A DNA stretch of 64,000 nt from Planctomycetota bacterium (GTDB lineage Bacteria; Planctomycetota; UBA1135; UBA2386): positions 62,001 to 126,000 of the forward strand of contig JANQJF010000055.1 of NCBI GenBank assembly GCA_028281765.1, read 5' to 3'. A model generated the notes under the pieces. It was given only the letters and a program-made list of their open reading frames with translations. It had not been told where the DNA came from and made no database searches. How positions within the stretch are numbered: position 1 is the first letter of the stretch; the number at the start of each line of letters is the position of its first letter. Shown here in pieces: positions 1 to 8,460 of this stretch. Position numbers and translations under genes: made by a program.

Positions 1-225
1 GTCCGCCAGCGCACGCGCCGGGGTTCCGCACACGACGCGCCCGCGTCCACCGTGAGCGCCGATCGCCGAGCGCCACTCCGGCAGTCGAGCCGGATCTACC
101 TCGGTCGCGACCCAACAGACGTCACTCGGGACGGTAGCCGCCGCATCCGCCGAAGCGCCGACGAGGGCAACAGAGTCGAAGCCGTCTTCTTCCACGAGTC
201 GTGCGATCGTCGCTCCCAGACTCAT
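1..225 (-). CDS. partial protein of unknown function (N-terminal 75 residues)
   Basis: The gene starts with ATG at 225 and runs off the left edge, so only the first 75 codons are visible. Its start overlaps the stop of the upstream gene in an ATGA junction, and GAGGAGG lies seven bases before the ATG, which makes the start convincing. The visible part is an alpha/beta-looking segment beginning MSLGATIARLVEEDGFDSVA; I recognise no family motif. It is the last visible member of a minus-strand run with a GT9-like protein, a methyltransferase fusion, a GDP-sugar dehydratase and an epimerase, so a glycan role is likely by position only. Confidence 0.6.
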   Translation of the reverse strand, partial: MSLGATIARLVEEDGFDSVALVGASADAAATVPSDVCWVATEVDPARLPEWRSAIGAHGGRGRVVCGTPARALAD

Positions 226-1031
226 CGGTGCACCTCCTCCCAGAGCATCGAGTTCAGGAAGTCGAGGACACCGTCCATGTCGGCCAGGTACTCGAGCGGG
301 TTCTCGGGGTAGTCCCAGAACGTCGTGCCCTGTCGCGCGTCGTAACCGCAGACCGCCTTGGGCTTGAAGCGGTTGGCCTCCGTCAACGTGCAGTTGAACG
401 GATCCCACGTGATCCCGAGCAGCAGCTCACAGCGGTTCGAGACCGCGGATCGCGCGACCCGGTCGAGGTTCGAGACGTCGAAGACGTTCGGCCTGTCGAC
501 GCGAGGCGGCGCCGTGCAGAGGAAGCGATGATCCGGCAGAGCATCTGCCATCCGCTCGAGGTCGAACAGAAAGTGGCAGTAACGCGTCGCGGTGCGCGCG
601 TTGTCGACCAAGATCGCCCGCTCGGGAACCTCGGGATTCGAGTCGATTCCGAAGTCGATCATCGGAATCCGGTCCTCGTCGAACTCCAGACGCACCTCCG
701 CGCCGGCCCGAGCCGCGCCGCGGTTGAACACCTCGACGTAGTTCTCCCACTGCTGCTCGATCGTGTCCTCGTAACCCTGCAGCCACAGGTCGATCGGCTT
801 CGCGTCACCCGGGCACAGGTAGCGCAGGTCGAGCGGCGAGCCCGATCGGGAGCTGACGAAGTCGCTCACCCGCACGGTGACGCCCTCGAGGTCCGACACG
901 AGATCGGCGTGGTCGCGGCACACCCCGACGGACACGGATGCACCGGTGGCCACCGCCGCGCGAATCACGGGGCGCGAGAACACCACGTCGCCGGCGGTGC
1001 CGCTGTTGTAGAGGAACAGTTCCGCCATCAT
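222..1031 (-). CDS. GT9-like (heptosyltransferase-fold) glycosyltransferase, tentative
   Basis: This 269-residue protein begins MAELFLYNSGTAGDVVFSRP. The N-terminal stretch with a G-D-V-V-x-S-R-P-V-I-R-A pattern resembles the nucleotide-free acceptor loop of GT9 glycosyltransferases, the family of ADP-heptose:LPS heptosyltransferases. The protein is shorter than typical GT9 enzymes (about 330-350 residues) and I do not see their full C-terminal donor site, so it could be a degenerate or divergent member. The start is one of two adjacent ATG codons (1031 or 1028); the first overlaps the TGA of the upstream methyltransferase fusion. The stop overlaps the start of the next gene. The heptose-activation genes at 14.5-16.9 kb make a heptose or similar sugar a plausible donor, which is inference. 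Confidence 0.6.
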   Translation of the reverse strand: MMAELFLYNSGTAGDVVFSRPVIRAAVATGASVSVGVCRDHADLVSDLEGVTVRVSDFVSSRSGSPLDLRYLCPGDAKPIDLWLQGYEDTIEQQWENYVEVFNRGAARAGAEVRLEFDEDRIPMIDFGIDSNPEVPERAILVDNARTATRYCHFLFDLERMADALPDHRFLCTAPPRVDRPNVFDVSNLDRVARSAVSNRCELLLGITWDPFNCTLTEANRFKPKAVCGYDARQGTTFWDYPENPLEYLADMDGVLDFLNSMLWEEVHR

Positions 1032-2917
1032 CGCCAGCGCCGCGAACGCGCCCTCCGGAACAGTGCGTTGCCGCGCCGCGGGTCTTCCCCCGGTTCGTGC
1101 GCCCGCAGGTAGAACGGATCGTCGAGTTCGAGCAGGAAGCTCCGGATCTCGTCCGGCATCGGCGCCCCGTCGTAGACCGGCTCGTAGAACACGCCGATGC
1201 AGATGACGTCGATGTGTCGAAGCACGTCGACGGCTCCGCGCAGCACTTCGAGTTCGGAACCCTCGGCGTCGACGAACAGGAGGTTGTAGTCCGTCGGATC
1301 GAACGCGCCCTGTCGCGCGAGGTCGTCGAGAGTCGTGACCGAGACCCGGGTCTGTCGCATGTCGAGCGCATACCCGGCGCGCAGCGGCAGCAACGACGAA
1401 GCCGCGCTGTCGCTGCCGACGTGGAGCGTGCGCTCCTCGTTCCTTGCGCCGACCGCCGCGTGCACGGTGCGGATGGCCCCGCTGCCGAATTCCTCGCATC
1501 GCGCCTCGAGCGCGGCGAACGCCTCGGGGTGCGGTTCGATGTAGAGCTGAATCGGGATCTCGAGCATCGCGAACGCCGCGACCTCTTCACCCCGGTGCGC
1601 TCCGACCTGCAGAACGCCATGGACGTCTTCGAGGAGCTTCGGGTAGCTCCAAAGCACGTTGCCTTCGAGTTCGCGATGGCACGTCGACTGCAGGCGAACC
1701 TGCCGCACCCGAGCTTTGATCTCTTCGAGGAGAGTGCGCGCACCGTCCTGGTCGTCCATCAACGACAGATGGAGCTGCGCGAGCGCGAGCAGAAGCTGCT
1801 GGTCGCCGAGGTCGTAGTCGACCGCCCGCCGCAACAGGGCCGCGGCCTCCCGAACGCGCTCGCCGGCCAGAGCCAGAGTTCCGAGCGCACGCAGGATCGC
1901 CCCGGACCACGGACAGATGGCGAGCGCCTCGACGAGCGAGTCGCGCAGCGTCGGCATGCGAGTCGCGACATCCTGGGCGATTCGCAGCGCGTCGCCGGGG
2001 CGCTTGGCAGCGAGCATCGAACGGGCCTCGTCGAGCAAGGGAACCGCGCGTTCAAAGTCTTCGACGAGCGAACGCAGCTGCTCGTGTGAGTCCGCCCGAA
2101 GCGCCACCGCCACCTCGCCCCGAACCAGCTCCTTGCGATCGAACGCGCGGTGCTCCTGCGGAATGGCGATCCAGTCCTCGCCGCAGGCGTACAGTCGAAA
2201 CGATCCGGTATCGCCCACGACCTCGGCGGCCACCGTGCCGACGAAGCCGTCCGGCCGCACCAACGCATGGCCGACTTCACCGTCGTCGGGCTGCACGTAG
2301 TGACAGATCCGCCGCTCGAACCCCGACCGCTGCATCGGCACTCCGCGCGGGCGCAGCCACTGGCGCTCGATCTCGAGCACCAGCCGATCGATGTCGAACG
2401 GGTGGCGATGCTCCGGCAGGTCCTGACTCCCATCCACGATCGCGATCGTGCCCCCGGGCCGGACGAGCGGCGCGTAGAGCTCCCACTCACGCGAGACCTC
2501 CTCGAACGTGGACGCTCCATCGAGGAACAGGAGATCAAACCCCACGCCGACGGCGTTCGCGATGCGCGAGTCGCTCGAGTCCCCGACGACGAAGACGTCT
2601 CCCTCGGGATCGATCGGGTTGTTCTCGCGGTAGTCCGCCACACGCCGCTCGTCGATCTCGACCGTGACGACGTGGTCCGCGAACCGTCGGAAGGCGTGGT
2701 GCATTCCCCCGTGCCGACCGAGGCCGATCTGGAGAACGCTGCGCGGCATACCGCGTCGGTGCAGTTCCGCGAAGAAGTCGACCAACGTCTCCCGGGCCTG
2801 CTCGATCGCCGGATTGAACGCCCACGGATGCTGCCCGTCCTGGTAGCCGAACCCGAATCGATCGGGATCCGCCGTGGCTCGCGCATCGAGTTGCCGGTGC
2901 AGCTCGCGAAGACTCAT
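1028..2917 (-). CDS. two-methyltransferase fusion: class I SAM domain + TPR + FkbM domain
   Basis: The protein has 629 residues in three parts. Residues about 55-210 form a class I SAM-dependent methyltransferase of the Methyltransf_24 type, with a glycine-rich loop (IGLGRHGG, about 64-71) and an acidic strand end (VVTVEID). Residues about 280-390 look like TPR-type helical repeats. Residues about 410-620 are an FkbM methyltransferase (Methyltransf_21): VLQVGAHRGEEV, an acidic LYIEPHPEAF and the diagnostic VDAEGSELEVLRGA. FkbM proteins O-methylate sugars or polyketides, so the substrate is probably a glycan. It ends in an ATGATG overlap with the next gene and starts 8 bases after the GDP-sugar dehydratase stop. 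Two methyltransferase domains in one chain suggest two methylations of one glycan, which is inference. Confidence 0.82.
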   Translation of the reverse strand: MSLRELHRQLDARATADPDRFGFGYQDGQHPWAFNPAIEQARETLVDFFAELHRRGMPRSVLQIGLGRHGGMHHAFRRFADHVVTVEIDERRVADYRENNPIDPEGDVFVVGDSSDSRIANAVGVGFDLLFLDGASTFEEVSREWELYAPLVRPGGTIAIVDGSQDLPEHRHPFDIDRLVLEIERQWLRPRGVPMQRSGFERRICHYVQPDDGEVGHALVRPDGFVGTVAAEVVGDTGSFRLYACGEDWIAIPQEHRAFDRKELVRGEVAVALRADSHEQLRSLVEDFERAVPLLDEARSMLAAKRPGDALRIAQDVATRMPTLRDSLVEALAICPWSGAILRALGTLALAGERVREAAALLRRAVDYDLGDQQLLLALAQLHLSLMDDQDGARTLLEEIKARVRQVRLQSTCHRELEGNVLWSYPKLLEDVHGVLQVGAHRGEEVAAFAMLEIPIQLYIEPHPEAFAALEARCEEFGSGAIRTVHAAVGARNEERTLHVGSDSAASSLLPLRAGYALDMRQTRVSVTTLDDLARQGAFDPTDYNLLFVDAEGSELEVLRGAVDVLRHIDVICIGVFYEPVYDGAPMPDEIRSFLLELDDPFYLRAHEPGEDPRRGNALFRRARSRRWR

Positions 2918-2925
2918 GGAACTGC

Positions 2926-3957
2926 TCAGCGCACGAGAAGGTCGGACTTGGTCCGAACGACCTGACGCCAGTAGTCGAGCAGGTCACCCATCGTCTGGTC
3001 GAACGAGATCTCCGGTCGCCACCCCGTGTGCTCCCGGAACTTCGTCGTGTCCGGGACCTGAAGGTCAGCGTCGATCGGACGCAGTCGCTCCGGGTCCGTC
3101 ACGACCTCGATGTCGGACCGCGTCGAGTGCTGCAGCAGCCACTCCAGCATCTGCCCGACGGTGCACGAGTGTGTGCCGCCGATGTTGTAGAACGCGCCGG
3201 GCGTCGGGCTCGTCGTCACGAGGAGGTGATAGGCCCGCACGGCGTCCCGAACATCGGACCACGTGCGCATGGATTCGAGGTTGCCCGTCTTGAGCACCGG
3301 CGGGATCAGCTCGGCTTCGATCATCGCGATCTGCTTCGCGAACGACGACTCGGCGAACACGTCGCCGCGCCGTGGACCGGTGTGCGTGAACATCCGCGTC
3401 GTCATCACGCACATGCCGTAGGCTTCGCCGTAGAAGCGCCCGAGCAAGTCGGTGCCGACCTTCGAGATCGCGTAGGGCGACGCCGGGTGGAACGGCGCAT
3501 CTTCGTGAATGGGCAGGTGCTCGGCAGCCACCCGCCCGAACACCTCGGACGACGCACACACGTGCACGACCGGGCCGAGGCCCGACTTGCGGATCACCTC
3601 CAGCAAGTTGGCCGTGCCGAGGATGTTCGTCTGGAGCGTCTCGATCGGCGACTCGAAGCTGGTCTTGGGATAGCTCTGCGCCGCGAGGTGGAAGACGTAG
3701 TCGGGCGCCGACTTTGACAGGCAGTTCTCGAGAGACGGGTAATCGTTGAGATCACCGTAGATCAGCTCGAGGCGGTCGCCGTCGTTCACCAGCGGCATCA
3801 GGTGCTGAACGTTGGTCAGGTCCTCGTTCCAGCGGAGCAGCCCGTAGAGCTTCCAGTCCGTGTTCGCGAGCAGATGATCCGCGAGGTGCGAACCGACCAT
3901 GCCCGTGAAGCCCGTGATCAAACAGCGCGGGCGAGCCGACGCACCGTCATGAGACAT
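2926..3957 (-). CDS. GDP-mannose/GDP-heptose 4,6-dehydratase family SDR
   Basis: This 343-residue extended short-chain dehydrogenase begins MSHDGASARPRCLITGFTGM. It has the NAD(P)-binding G-F-T-G-M-V-G-S loop and the catalytic Y-x-x-x-K in PYAISKVGTDLL. Its length and sequence pattern fit GDP-mannose 4,6-dehydratase (Gmd), which converts GDP-mannose to GDP-4-keto-6-deoxymannose; GDP-heptose 4,6-dehydratases such as Campylobacter DdahA/DmhA belong to the same family. I chose the ATG at 3957 because GGAGGGG precedes it by four bases; an ATG at 3972 is possible. It overlaps the end of the epimerase gene by 11 bases. Because the locus makes GDP-heptose precursors, GDP-heptose is as likely a substrate as GDP-mannose; sequence alone does not decide. 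Confidence 0.85.
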   Translation of the reverse strand: MSHDGASARPRCLITGFTGMVGSHLADHLLANTDWKLYGLLRWNEDLTNVQHLMPLVNDGDRLELIYGDLNDYPSLENCLSKSAPDYVFHLAAQSYPKTSFESPIETLQTNILGTANLLEVIRKSGLGPVVHVCASSEVFGRVAAEHLPIHEDAPFHPASPYAISKVGTDLLGRFYGEAYGMCVMTTRMFTHTGPRRGDVFAESSFAKQIAMIEAELIPPVLKTGNLESMRTWSDVRDAVRAYHLLVTTSPTPGAFYNIGGTHSCTVGQMLEWLLQHSTRSDIEVVTDPERLRPIDADLQVPDTTKFREHTGWRPEISFDQTMGDLLDYWRQVVRTKSDLLVR

Positions 3958-4462
3958 AGGTCCCCTCCGCATCTCGCGCCGACAGGATCGGCGACTCGAT
4001 CGGCCATTCGAAACCCCAGCTCGTATCGTCCCAGCGGATCGTGAACTGCGTGCCAGGGACGTAGTGCGTCGTCTGCTTGTAGTGGTAGATCAGCTCTCCA
4101 TCGAGAGAGACGACGGAGTTGCCGATCCCCGGAGGGATCAGCAGCTGATGCCGATTCGCGCGGGACAGCGTGAACGCCTGCCACTGACGGTACGACGGCG
4201 AGTCCTCGCGGTTGTCGGCAAGAAGCGCGTAGCCCTCGCCACGCAGCACCGTGACGAGTTTGGTCGTCTGCCAGTCGCCGTGCAGACCGCGCAGGACGCC
4301 CTCGTGCGAGACCGAAATGTCGTCCTGGACGAAGATCAGGTCGCTGCAGACCGCGGCGTACTTCTCCGTGTCGAACAGCTCGATGTAGGCCCCACGATGG
4401 TCCTCGAAGACCTCGGGGATGATCAGCTTGACGCCGCTCAGCTGGGTGTCATGGACGTCCAT
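3947..4462 (-). CDS. RmlC-family nucleotide-sugar 3,5-epimerase
   Basis: The protein has 171 residues and the cupin fold expected of dTDP-4-dehydrorhamnose 3,5-epimerase relatives. The N-terminal half shows the family pattern S-H-x-G-V-L-R-G-L-H followed by K-L-V-T-V-L-R-G. Around I-P-P-G-I-G-N-S the usual Phe-Ala-His of RmlC is missing, which is unusual and may mean altered or partial (single-carbon) epimerisation, as in the deoxy-heptose epimerases of Campylobacter. I chose ATG 4462 because homology begins there; the open frame extends to 4591 but that part is low-quality and overlaps hairpins. It is read with the downstream GDP-sugar 4,6-dehydratase, with which it overlaps, so the two probably act in sequence on a GDP-4-keto sugar. 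Confidence 0.8.
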   Translation of the reverse strand: MDVHDTQLSGVKLIIPEVFEDHRGAYIELFDTEKYAAVCSDLIFVQDDISVSHEGVLRGLHGDWQTTKLVTVLRGEGYALLADNREDSPSYRQWQAFTLSRANRHQLLIPPGIGNSVVSLDGELIYHYKQTTHYVPGTQFTIRWDDTSWGFEWPIESPILSARDAEGTYVS

Positions 4463-4566
4463 GGGTCCATGACATCGGCGTTTCGGGGGTGGTGACTTTA
4501 GCGACAGTTGCCGGAAGTCACGGCGCCGGCGAGCCGGCCAACGCCGGGACGCCCCAGATGCCGTAT

Positions 4567-4620
4567 CCGTGTCGTGCACGCGCGCGGGCACGACACGGGA
4601 GTGGGGCCGAACGGCCCCAC
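4567..4620 (-). terminator. two tandem hairpins downstream of the ASST-like gene
   Basis: Two perfect stem-loops lie just after the stop of the gene at 4625-6265. The first to be transcribed, 4601-4620, has an 8-bp G/C stem and a 4-base loop. The second, 4567-4598, has an 11-bp stem around a 10-base loop. There is no clear U-run, so they may act as mRNA 3' stabilisers or rho-type terminators. They separate the secreted protein gene from the epimerase gene. Confidence 0.5.
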
Positions 4621-4624
4621 GGAC

Positions 4625-6265
4625 TCAGTCGACGAGCTCGAACGTGACCGGGTTCGAAGCCAGCGTGACCTGGCCGACCGCGCTGAACGTCACGAACGCG
4701 TGGTGGAACTCGATCCCCACGGCTTCCGGCGGAATGATGCCCGCCGGCAGCGTGAAGCTCGCCTGCGCGCGGCCGTTGCCGTCGAGGATGCCGCTCGTGT
4801 TGCCGAGCGGGAACACATTCGGCAGGGACAACGTGGTCGCCAGGTAGCCGTCGACCTCGAGCGGGATGTTGAAGCCGTTGACGTCGAAGCCCGGGCTCGT
4901 GCCGGTGAGCGAACCGAGCACGAGGTAGACCTCGCCCGCGTGATCCGAACCGGCGATCAGATCGAACGTCGCCGTGCCGCCGTTCGCGACCGAGACCTCG
5001 GTCGAGTCCGACCACAGGTACTGCTCGTAGTTGTGCGCGTGGAAGATGAACGTGCCCGTCGGCTCCTGGTGCTGCCACACGAGCGCGCCTGCCGGCGTCA
5101 CTTCGAGCAGGAGTCCCTGGGCACCACTGCAGATCAGCGTGTTGCCGTTGCGGAGTCGATCGACGCCGGAGATGAACCCGGAACCGAACAGCAGCGAGTT
5201 CTGGAAGATCCAGGTCGGGGACGTCGGTCCGTAGACGCCGCTCGGATCCAGCGTGAAGTCACCGTTGCCGTTCTGCGGCGGAACGATCTCGATGGCGGAG
5301 CTGCCGGCGGGATCGTTGTTGTTGAACATGATGTAGTTGCCGGCGCCCGGATAGTCCGGCGGCACGACCTTGACGCTGTGCTGACCGAACAGTTGCTGGT
5401 CCGCGGACGTGCCGGCGTCGTACGCCTCCGGGTTGCCCCAGCGATACAGTATGTCACCACCCTTGCCGCGCGTGCCGCCCGTGTGGCCGGCCGCTTCGAT
5501 GCTGGTCGTGCTGTGGTCGATGACCCAGAGCTCGTGCTGGCCACGCGCGCTCAGGATCACAAGGTCGTTCACGGGGTCGTACTCGACGTTGTTGCAGTGG
5601 TTCCAGTCGTTGGCGGTGTCGATCGTGCCGGGATAGTTGATGTCGATCAGCTCAGGATGGTTGCCGACGACTCCGAAGTTCGCCTTCGTCGGGTCGAAGT
5701 CCTGGACGATGTGGTCCATGACGCTCCATTCCCACACAATGTTGCCGGTCGTCGGCCCGGTCGGCTCGACCTCGATGACGCAGTCCGGACGCCAGAGGCC
5801 CGGTTCGAGCGTCGCCGGGTCGCGGCCGGACGCGATCGCGTTCGCGAGCGGGCGCTCTTCCCAAGCGAGGATCAGCACGTTGCCGTTCGGCATCAGCTCG
5901 ACGTCGTGGTGCTGCAGCTTGCCGAGCGAGTCGACGTGGTAGTCCCAGACGATCGTGCCGTCGAGCGCGATGCGCTGGACGACACCGCCGCCGCCGAACG
6001 TCATCAGGACGGGGTCGCTCGGGGTATCCGTGGCGGTCGTGCGCAGCAGCAAGCCATCGGGCTGGAGATAGGTTGCCGCACCGGGAGTGGCCGGATGGCT
6101 CCACGTGTGGACGACGTTGTCGTTCTTGTCGACGAGCCAGGTCGACCAGGGGCCGGATCCGCCGAGGTTGCCGAACAGACGGAGTCCGTCGGCGACTTGC
6201 GCGGAGGCGAGGGTGGAGAGCCCGAGGCACGCGGCAAGGGCGAAGCGAGTACGCGCGGTGTGCAT
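4625..6265 (-). CDS. secreted arylsulfotransferase (ASST)-like beta-propeller protein
   Basis: The protein has 546 residues with an N-terminal signal peptide ending near ALASA-like LASAQV. The body reads as an Arylsulfotrans/ASST-type beta-propeller: repeated blocks of W-S-x-W-L-V-D-x-x-x-x-V-V-H-T-W, LQPDGLLLR, ELMPNGNVLIL and RLRNGNTLICSGAQG, with conserved histidines in QHHDVELMPNG and FGQHSV. Residues about 430-546 form a separate beta-rich C-terminal module (LGSLTGTSPGF... and ASNPVTF). ASST enzymes transfer sulfate between phenols; many propellers of this family are not shown to do so, so activity is uncertain. It is an isolated gene bounded by hairpins downstream and about 160 bases upstream. 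The C-terminal module may be a surface or sorting domain. Confidence 0.75.
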   Translation of the reverse strand: MHTARTRFALAACLGLSTLASAQVADGLRLFGNLGGSGPWSTWLVDKNDNVVHTWSHPATPGAATYLQPDGLLLRTTATDTPSDPVLMTFGGGGVVQRIALDGTIVWDYHVDSLGKLQHHDVELMPNGNVLILAWEERPLANAIASGRDPATLEPGLWRPDCVIEVEPTGPTTGNIVWEWSVMDHIVQDFDPTKANFGVVGNHPELIDINYPGTIDTANDWNHCNNVEYDPVNDLVILSARGQHELWVIDHSTTSIEAAGHTGGTRGKGGDILYRWGNPEAYDAGTSADQQLFGQHSVKVVPPDYPGAGNYIMFNNNDPAGSSAIEIVPPQNGNGDFTLDPSGVYGPTSPTWIFQNSLLFGSGFISGVDRLRNGNTLICSGAQGLLLEVTPAGALVWQHQEPTGTFIFHAHNYEQYLWSDSTEVSVANGGTATFDLIAGSDHAGEVYLVLGSLTGTSPGFDVNGFNIPLEVDGYLATTLSLPNVFPLGNTSGILDGNGRAQASFTLPAGIIPPEAVGIEFHHAFVTFSAVGQVTLASNPVTFELVD

Positions 6266-6429
6266 GTCTGAAGACGCGATGAGCGTTGTTGGAAGCGAGC
6301 GGGGCGTGTGGGGTGGAAGTTGCGACGCGAATCATACATGGATCGTCAGACGCTCCACCCCTCTCCGATTTCGGTGCACGGGATGCCGGCTCGGCCGAGA
6401 CGGTGCGAACGCGCGGTGCGATCGTCGGC

Positions 6430-7713
6430 CTAGCGTTCGAGGTCGAGCACGAACCGCGACCAGTCGCGCTCGAATTCTGCCATGTCGGCCCGGCGCAACA
6501 CGCGGCGAAGCGTCTCGTATCCCGTCGGATCCTCGCGCTGGTTCGCGACGAACGCGTGGTAGTAGCCGCGCAGGAGTCCGCGCTCTTGCAGGTAGTAGCA
6601 GAGGTAGCGCGCCTGCGCGTAGTGCACCCCCTGATCATCGCCGTAGAACTGATCGTCGGTCGTCGAACAAAGTTCGGCAAAGGTTCGCGCGCGCCTCTCC
6701 CGCAGCGCGGTTTGGATGCCCGGGAGTCGCCAGTTCAACAGGCCGCGGATCTTGCCGTCCCGTTCCTGGCACTGTTCGTAGAGCGAACCGAGCCCTTCGT
6801 TGAGCCAAGACGGACAGCTCGGGAAGTTCGCGGCGACGAACGGATGCACGATCTCGTGACAGAGCGTCCCGCCACCCGTCGCGATGTTCATGATCAACGC
6901 GCGGCGGCTCGGTGAATAGAACCCGTACGGCGTCGTTGGCCGCTCGCCGAACAGCTGAACCGTGTGCTTGTTGTAGCTCGCGCGGTTCTTGAACAGCCAC
7001 ACATCGATGATGTGATCGGGCTGGGAGCGGAAGTAGCCCTCGCGCAAGAGGTCGACCGCCCACTTCACGGTGCCGCGAGCGCGCCGCTTGACTACGTCGC
7101 GCGCCTCGTCCCCGATGACGACGAACGGGCGCTGCACGACCACACTGAATCCGCCGTGCGGCAAGCGGTGCCGCAAGTCGCGCACGTGCTTGTCGTAGTC
7201 GAGGGTCGGCTGCGCCGGCTCCGCGGCGAGCCGCCGAATCTCGCGATCGAACCGGGCCTCGAACGGCGACCCCTCGAGCAGCGTGATCCCATCCTCGTTC
7301 AGCAGGAATGCGAACGGCGTCGCTACGACCCCGAAGCGCACGGCGTTGCGCCCGCGCCGATCGTCGAGCACCGGGTGTTCGACGCCGCGCCGACGCAGCT
7401 CGGCCACGATGCCCTGCACACCCTCGTCCGTGCCACCGCGCACGACGTGCAACACCGATACACCTCGCCGCTCGTGCCAACGCACGAGCCGATCGATCAA
7501 TCGGCCCCGTGAGTCGCTACCCCAGCGGGACAGAACCACGACGCGCGCCCGATGCTCCGCCACGCCGAGCGGCAACCGACCAGGCCCCAGCCATGCGCTG
7601 CCGACGCTTTGCACCGTGGGTAGCCGGCGGCCGAGCCAGGACTCCGTCACGTCTTCGCTCGGACCGCCTTGCAGTGCGAGCAGCGTCCCGAGGCACGTAG
7701 CGATGACAACCAT
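6430..7713 (-). CDS. secreted redoxin-like / gluzincin metallopeptidase-like protein
   Basis: The 427-residue protein has a short hydrophobic N-terminus (signal peptide). Residues about 50-165 look like a TlpA/redoxin fold, with VVVLSRW near residue 58 and VVATPFAFLLNEDG near 129, but the position of the CxxC pair holds GSDS, so it cannot be a classical thiol redox domain. Residues about 190-427 form a peptidase MA-type domain with HEIVH at 286-290 and the downstream NEG glutamate at 306, the gluzincin zinc-binding arrangement. It is likely an envelope zinc peptidase with a structural redoxin-like domain. It is transcribed divergently from the methyltransferase at 7774. Substrate unknown. Confidence 0.7.
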   Translation of the reverse strand: MVVIATCLGTLLALQGGPSEDVTESWLGRRLPTVQSVGSAWLGPGRLPLGVAEHRARVVVLSRWGSDSRGRLIDRLVRWHERRGVSVLHVVRGGTDEGVQGIVAELRRRGVEHPVLDDRRGRNAVRFGVVATPFAFLLNEDGITLLEGSPFEARFDREIRRLAAEPAQPTLDYDKHVRDLRHRLPHGGFSVVVQRPFVVIGDEARDVVKRRARGTVKWAVDLLREGYFRSQPDHIIDVWLFKNRASYNKHTVQLFGERPTTPYGFYSPSRRALIMNIATGGGTLCHEIVHPFVAANFPSCPSWLNEGLGSLYEQCQERDGKIRGLLNWRLPGIQTALRERRARTFAELCSTTDDQFYGDDQGVHYAQARYLCYYLQERGLLRGYYHAFVANQREDPTGYETLRRVLRRADMAEFERDWSRFVLDLER

Positions 7714-7773
7714 GCGATCAATCCTCAGAGCGAGGGCTCTCCCATCGTAGCGATTCCTCCGGAGCAGCGTATC

Positions 7774-8460
7774 GTGACGGTCGTGAGTGCCCGCGCCCGA
7801 ATGGACGATCGCTTGAGCCGGCTTTCCGAACGGTTCTCCGATTCGAGCGAGCGACGGTCGGTGCTACGACGCTATGCGGAGCGGTTCCGCCCGAATGGCA
7901 CCGTGCTCGACGTCGGCTGCGGTCGCGGGGAGTTCTTGGACATCCTGCGCGAGAGCGGCATCGACGGCTTGGGCATCGAGTCGGTCGCGGGATCAGCCGA
8001 GGCGTGCCAGGCCCGCGGCCACGAGGTCCTGATCGGAGACGCCGTCGACGTCGTGCAGAGCCTCGATCGTGATTCCCGCGACATCGCAGGCGCGATGGTC
8101 GCGCACGTTCTCGAGCATCTGCAGCCGCCGCGTGCGCTCGAGATGCTCGACGCGCTCTTCGCGGTGGTTTCGCCCAGCGGCCGAGCCGTCGTCGTGACAC
8201 CCAACACGAAGAACCTCGTGTCGATCACCGAGTTCTTCTGGCTCGATCCCACCCACGTGCGCCCGTACCCCCGGGCGCTCGTCGAGGAGCTCGGCCGGGA
8301 CAGCGGCTGGACCGTCGTCGAGAGTTTCGAAGACCCCGCAACCGTGCCGCGACGTGCGCCGTGGAAGCGCGCGCTCGCGTCACTCCGCAGCACTTGGTCC
8401 GGCGCCGATCGATCCTCGCCGCTGGACTCGGTCGTCGTGTTCGAAAAGCCGACTCAGTGA
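7774..8460 (+). CDS. class I SAM-dependent methyltransferase
   Basis: The protein is about 228 residues and has a Methyltransf_23/11-type core: VLDVGCGRGEFLDIL is motif I, IGDAVDVV follows, and MVAHVLEHLQPP matches the usual H-V-L-E-H motif of sugar or small-molecule methyltransferases. A C-terminal part with TPNTKNL and FFWLDPTHVRPY is common in glycan-cluster methyltransferases. I chose GTG 7774 because GGAG lies nine bases upstream; ATG 7801 is the alternative and would remove nine residues. It is the only plus-strand gene in the glycan region and its end overlaps the end of the glycosyltransferase gene by seven bases. Its role in glycan O-methylation is inferred from neighbours. Confidence 0.8.
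   Translation: MTVVSARARMDDRLSRLSERFSDSSERRSVLRRYAERFRPNGTVLDVGCGRGEFLDILRESGIDGLGIESVAGSAEACQARGHEVLIGDAVDVVQSLDRDSRDIAGAMVAHVLEHLQPPRALEMLDALFAVVSPSGRAVVVTPNTKNLVSITEFFWLDPTHVRPYPRALVEELGRDSGWTVVESFEDPATVPRRAPWKRALASLRSTWSGADRSSPLDSVVVFEKPTQ

Noticed and set aside
4463..4591. N-terminal extension of the epimerase
   Set aside because: The extension is Arg-rich and crosses the terminator hairpins; family homology begins at ATG 4462.
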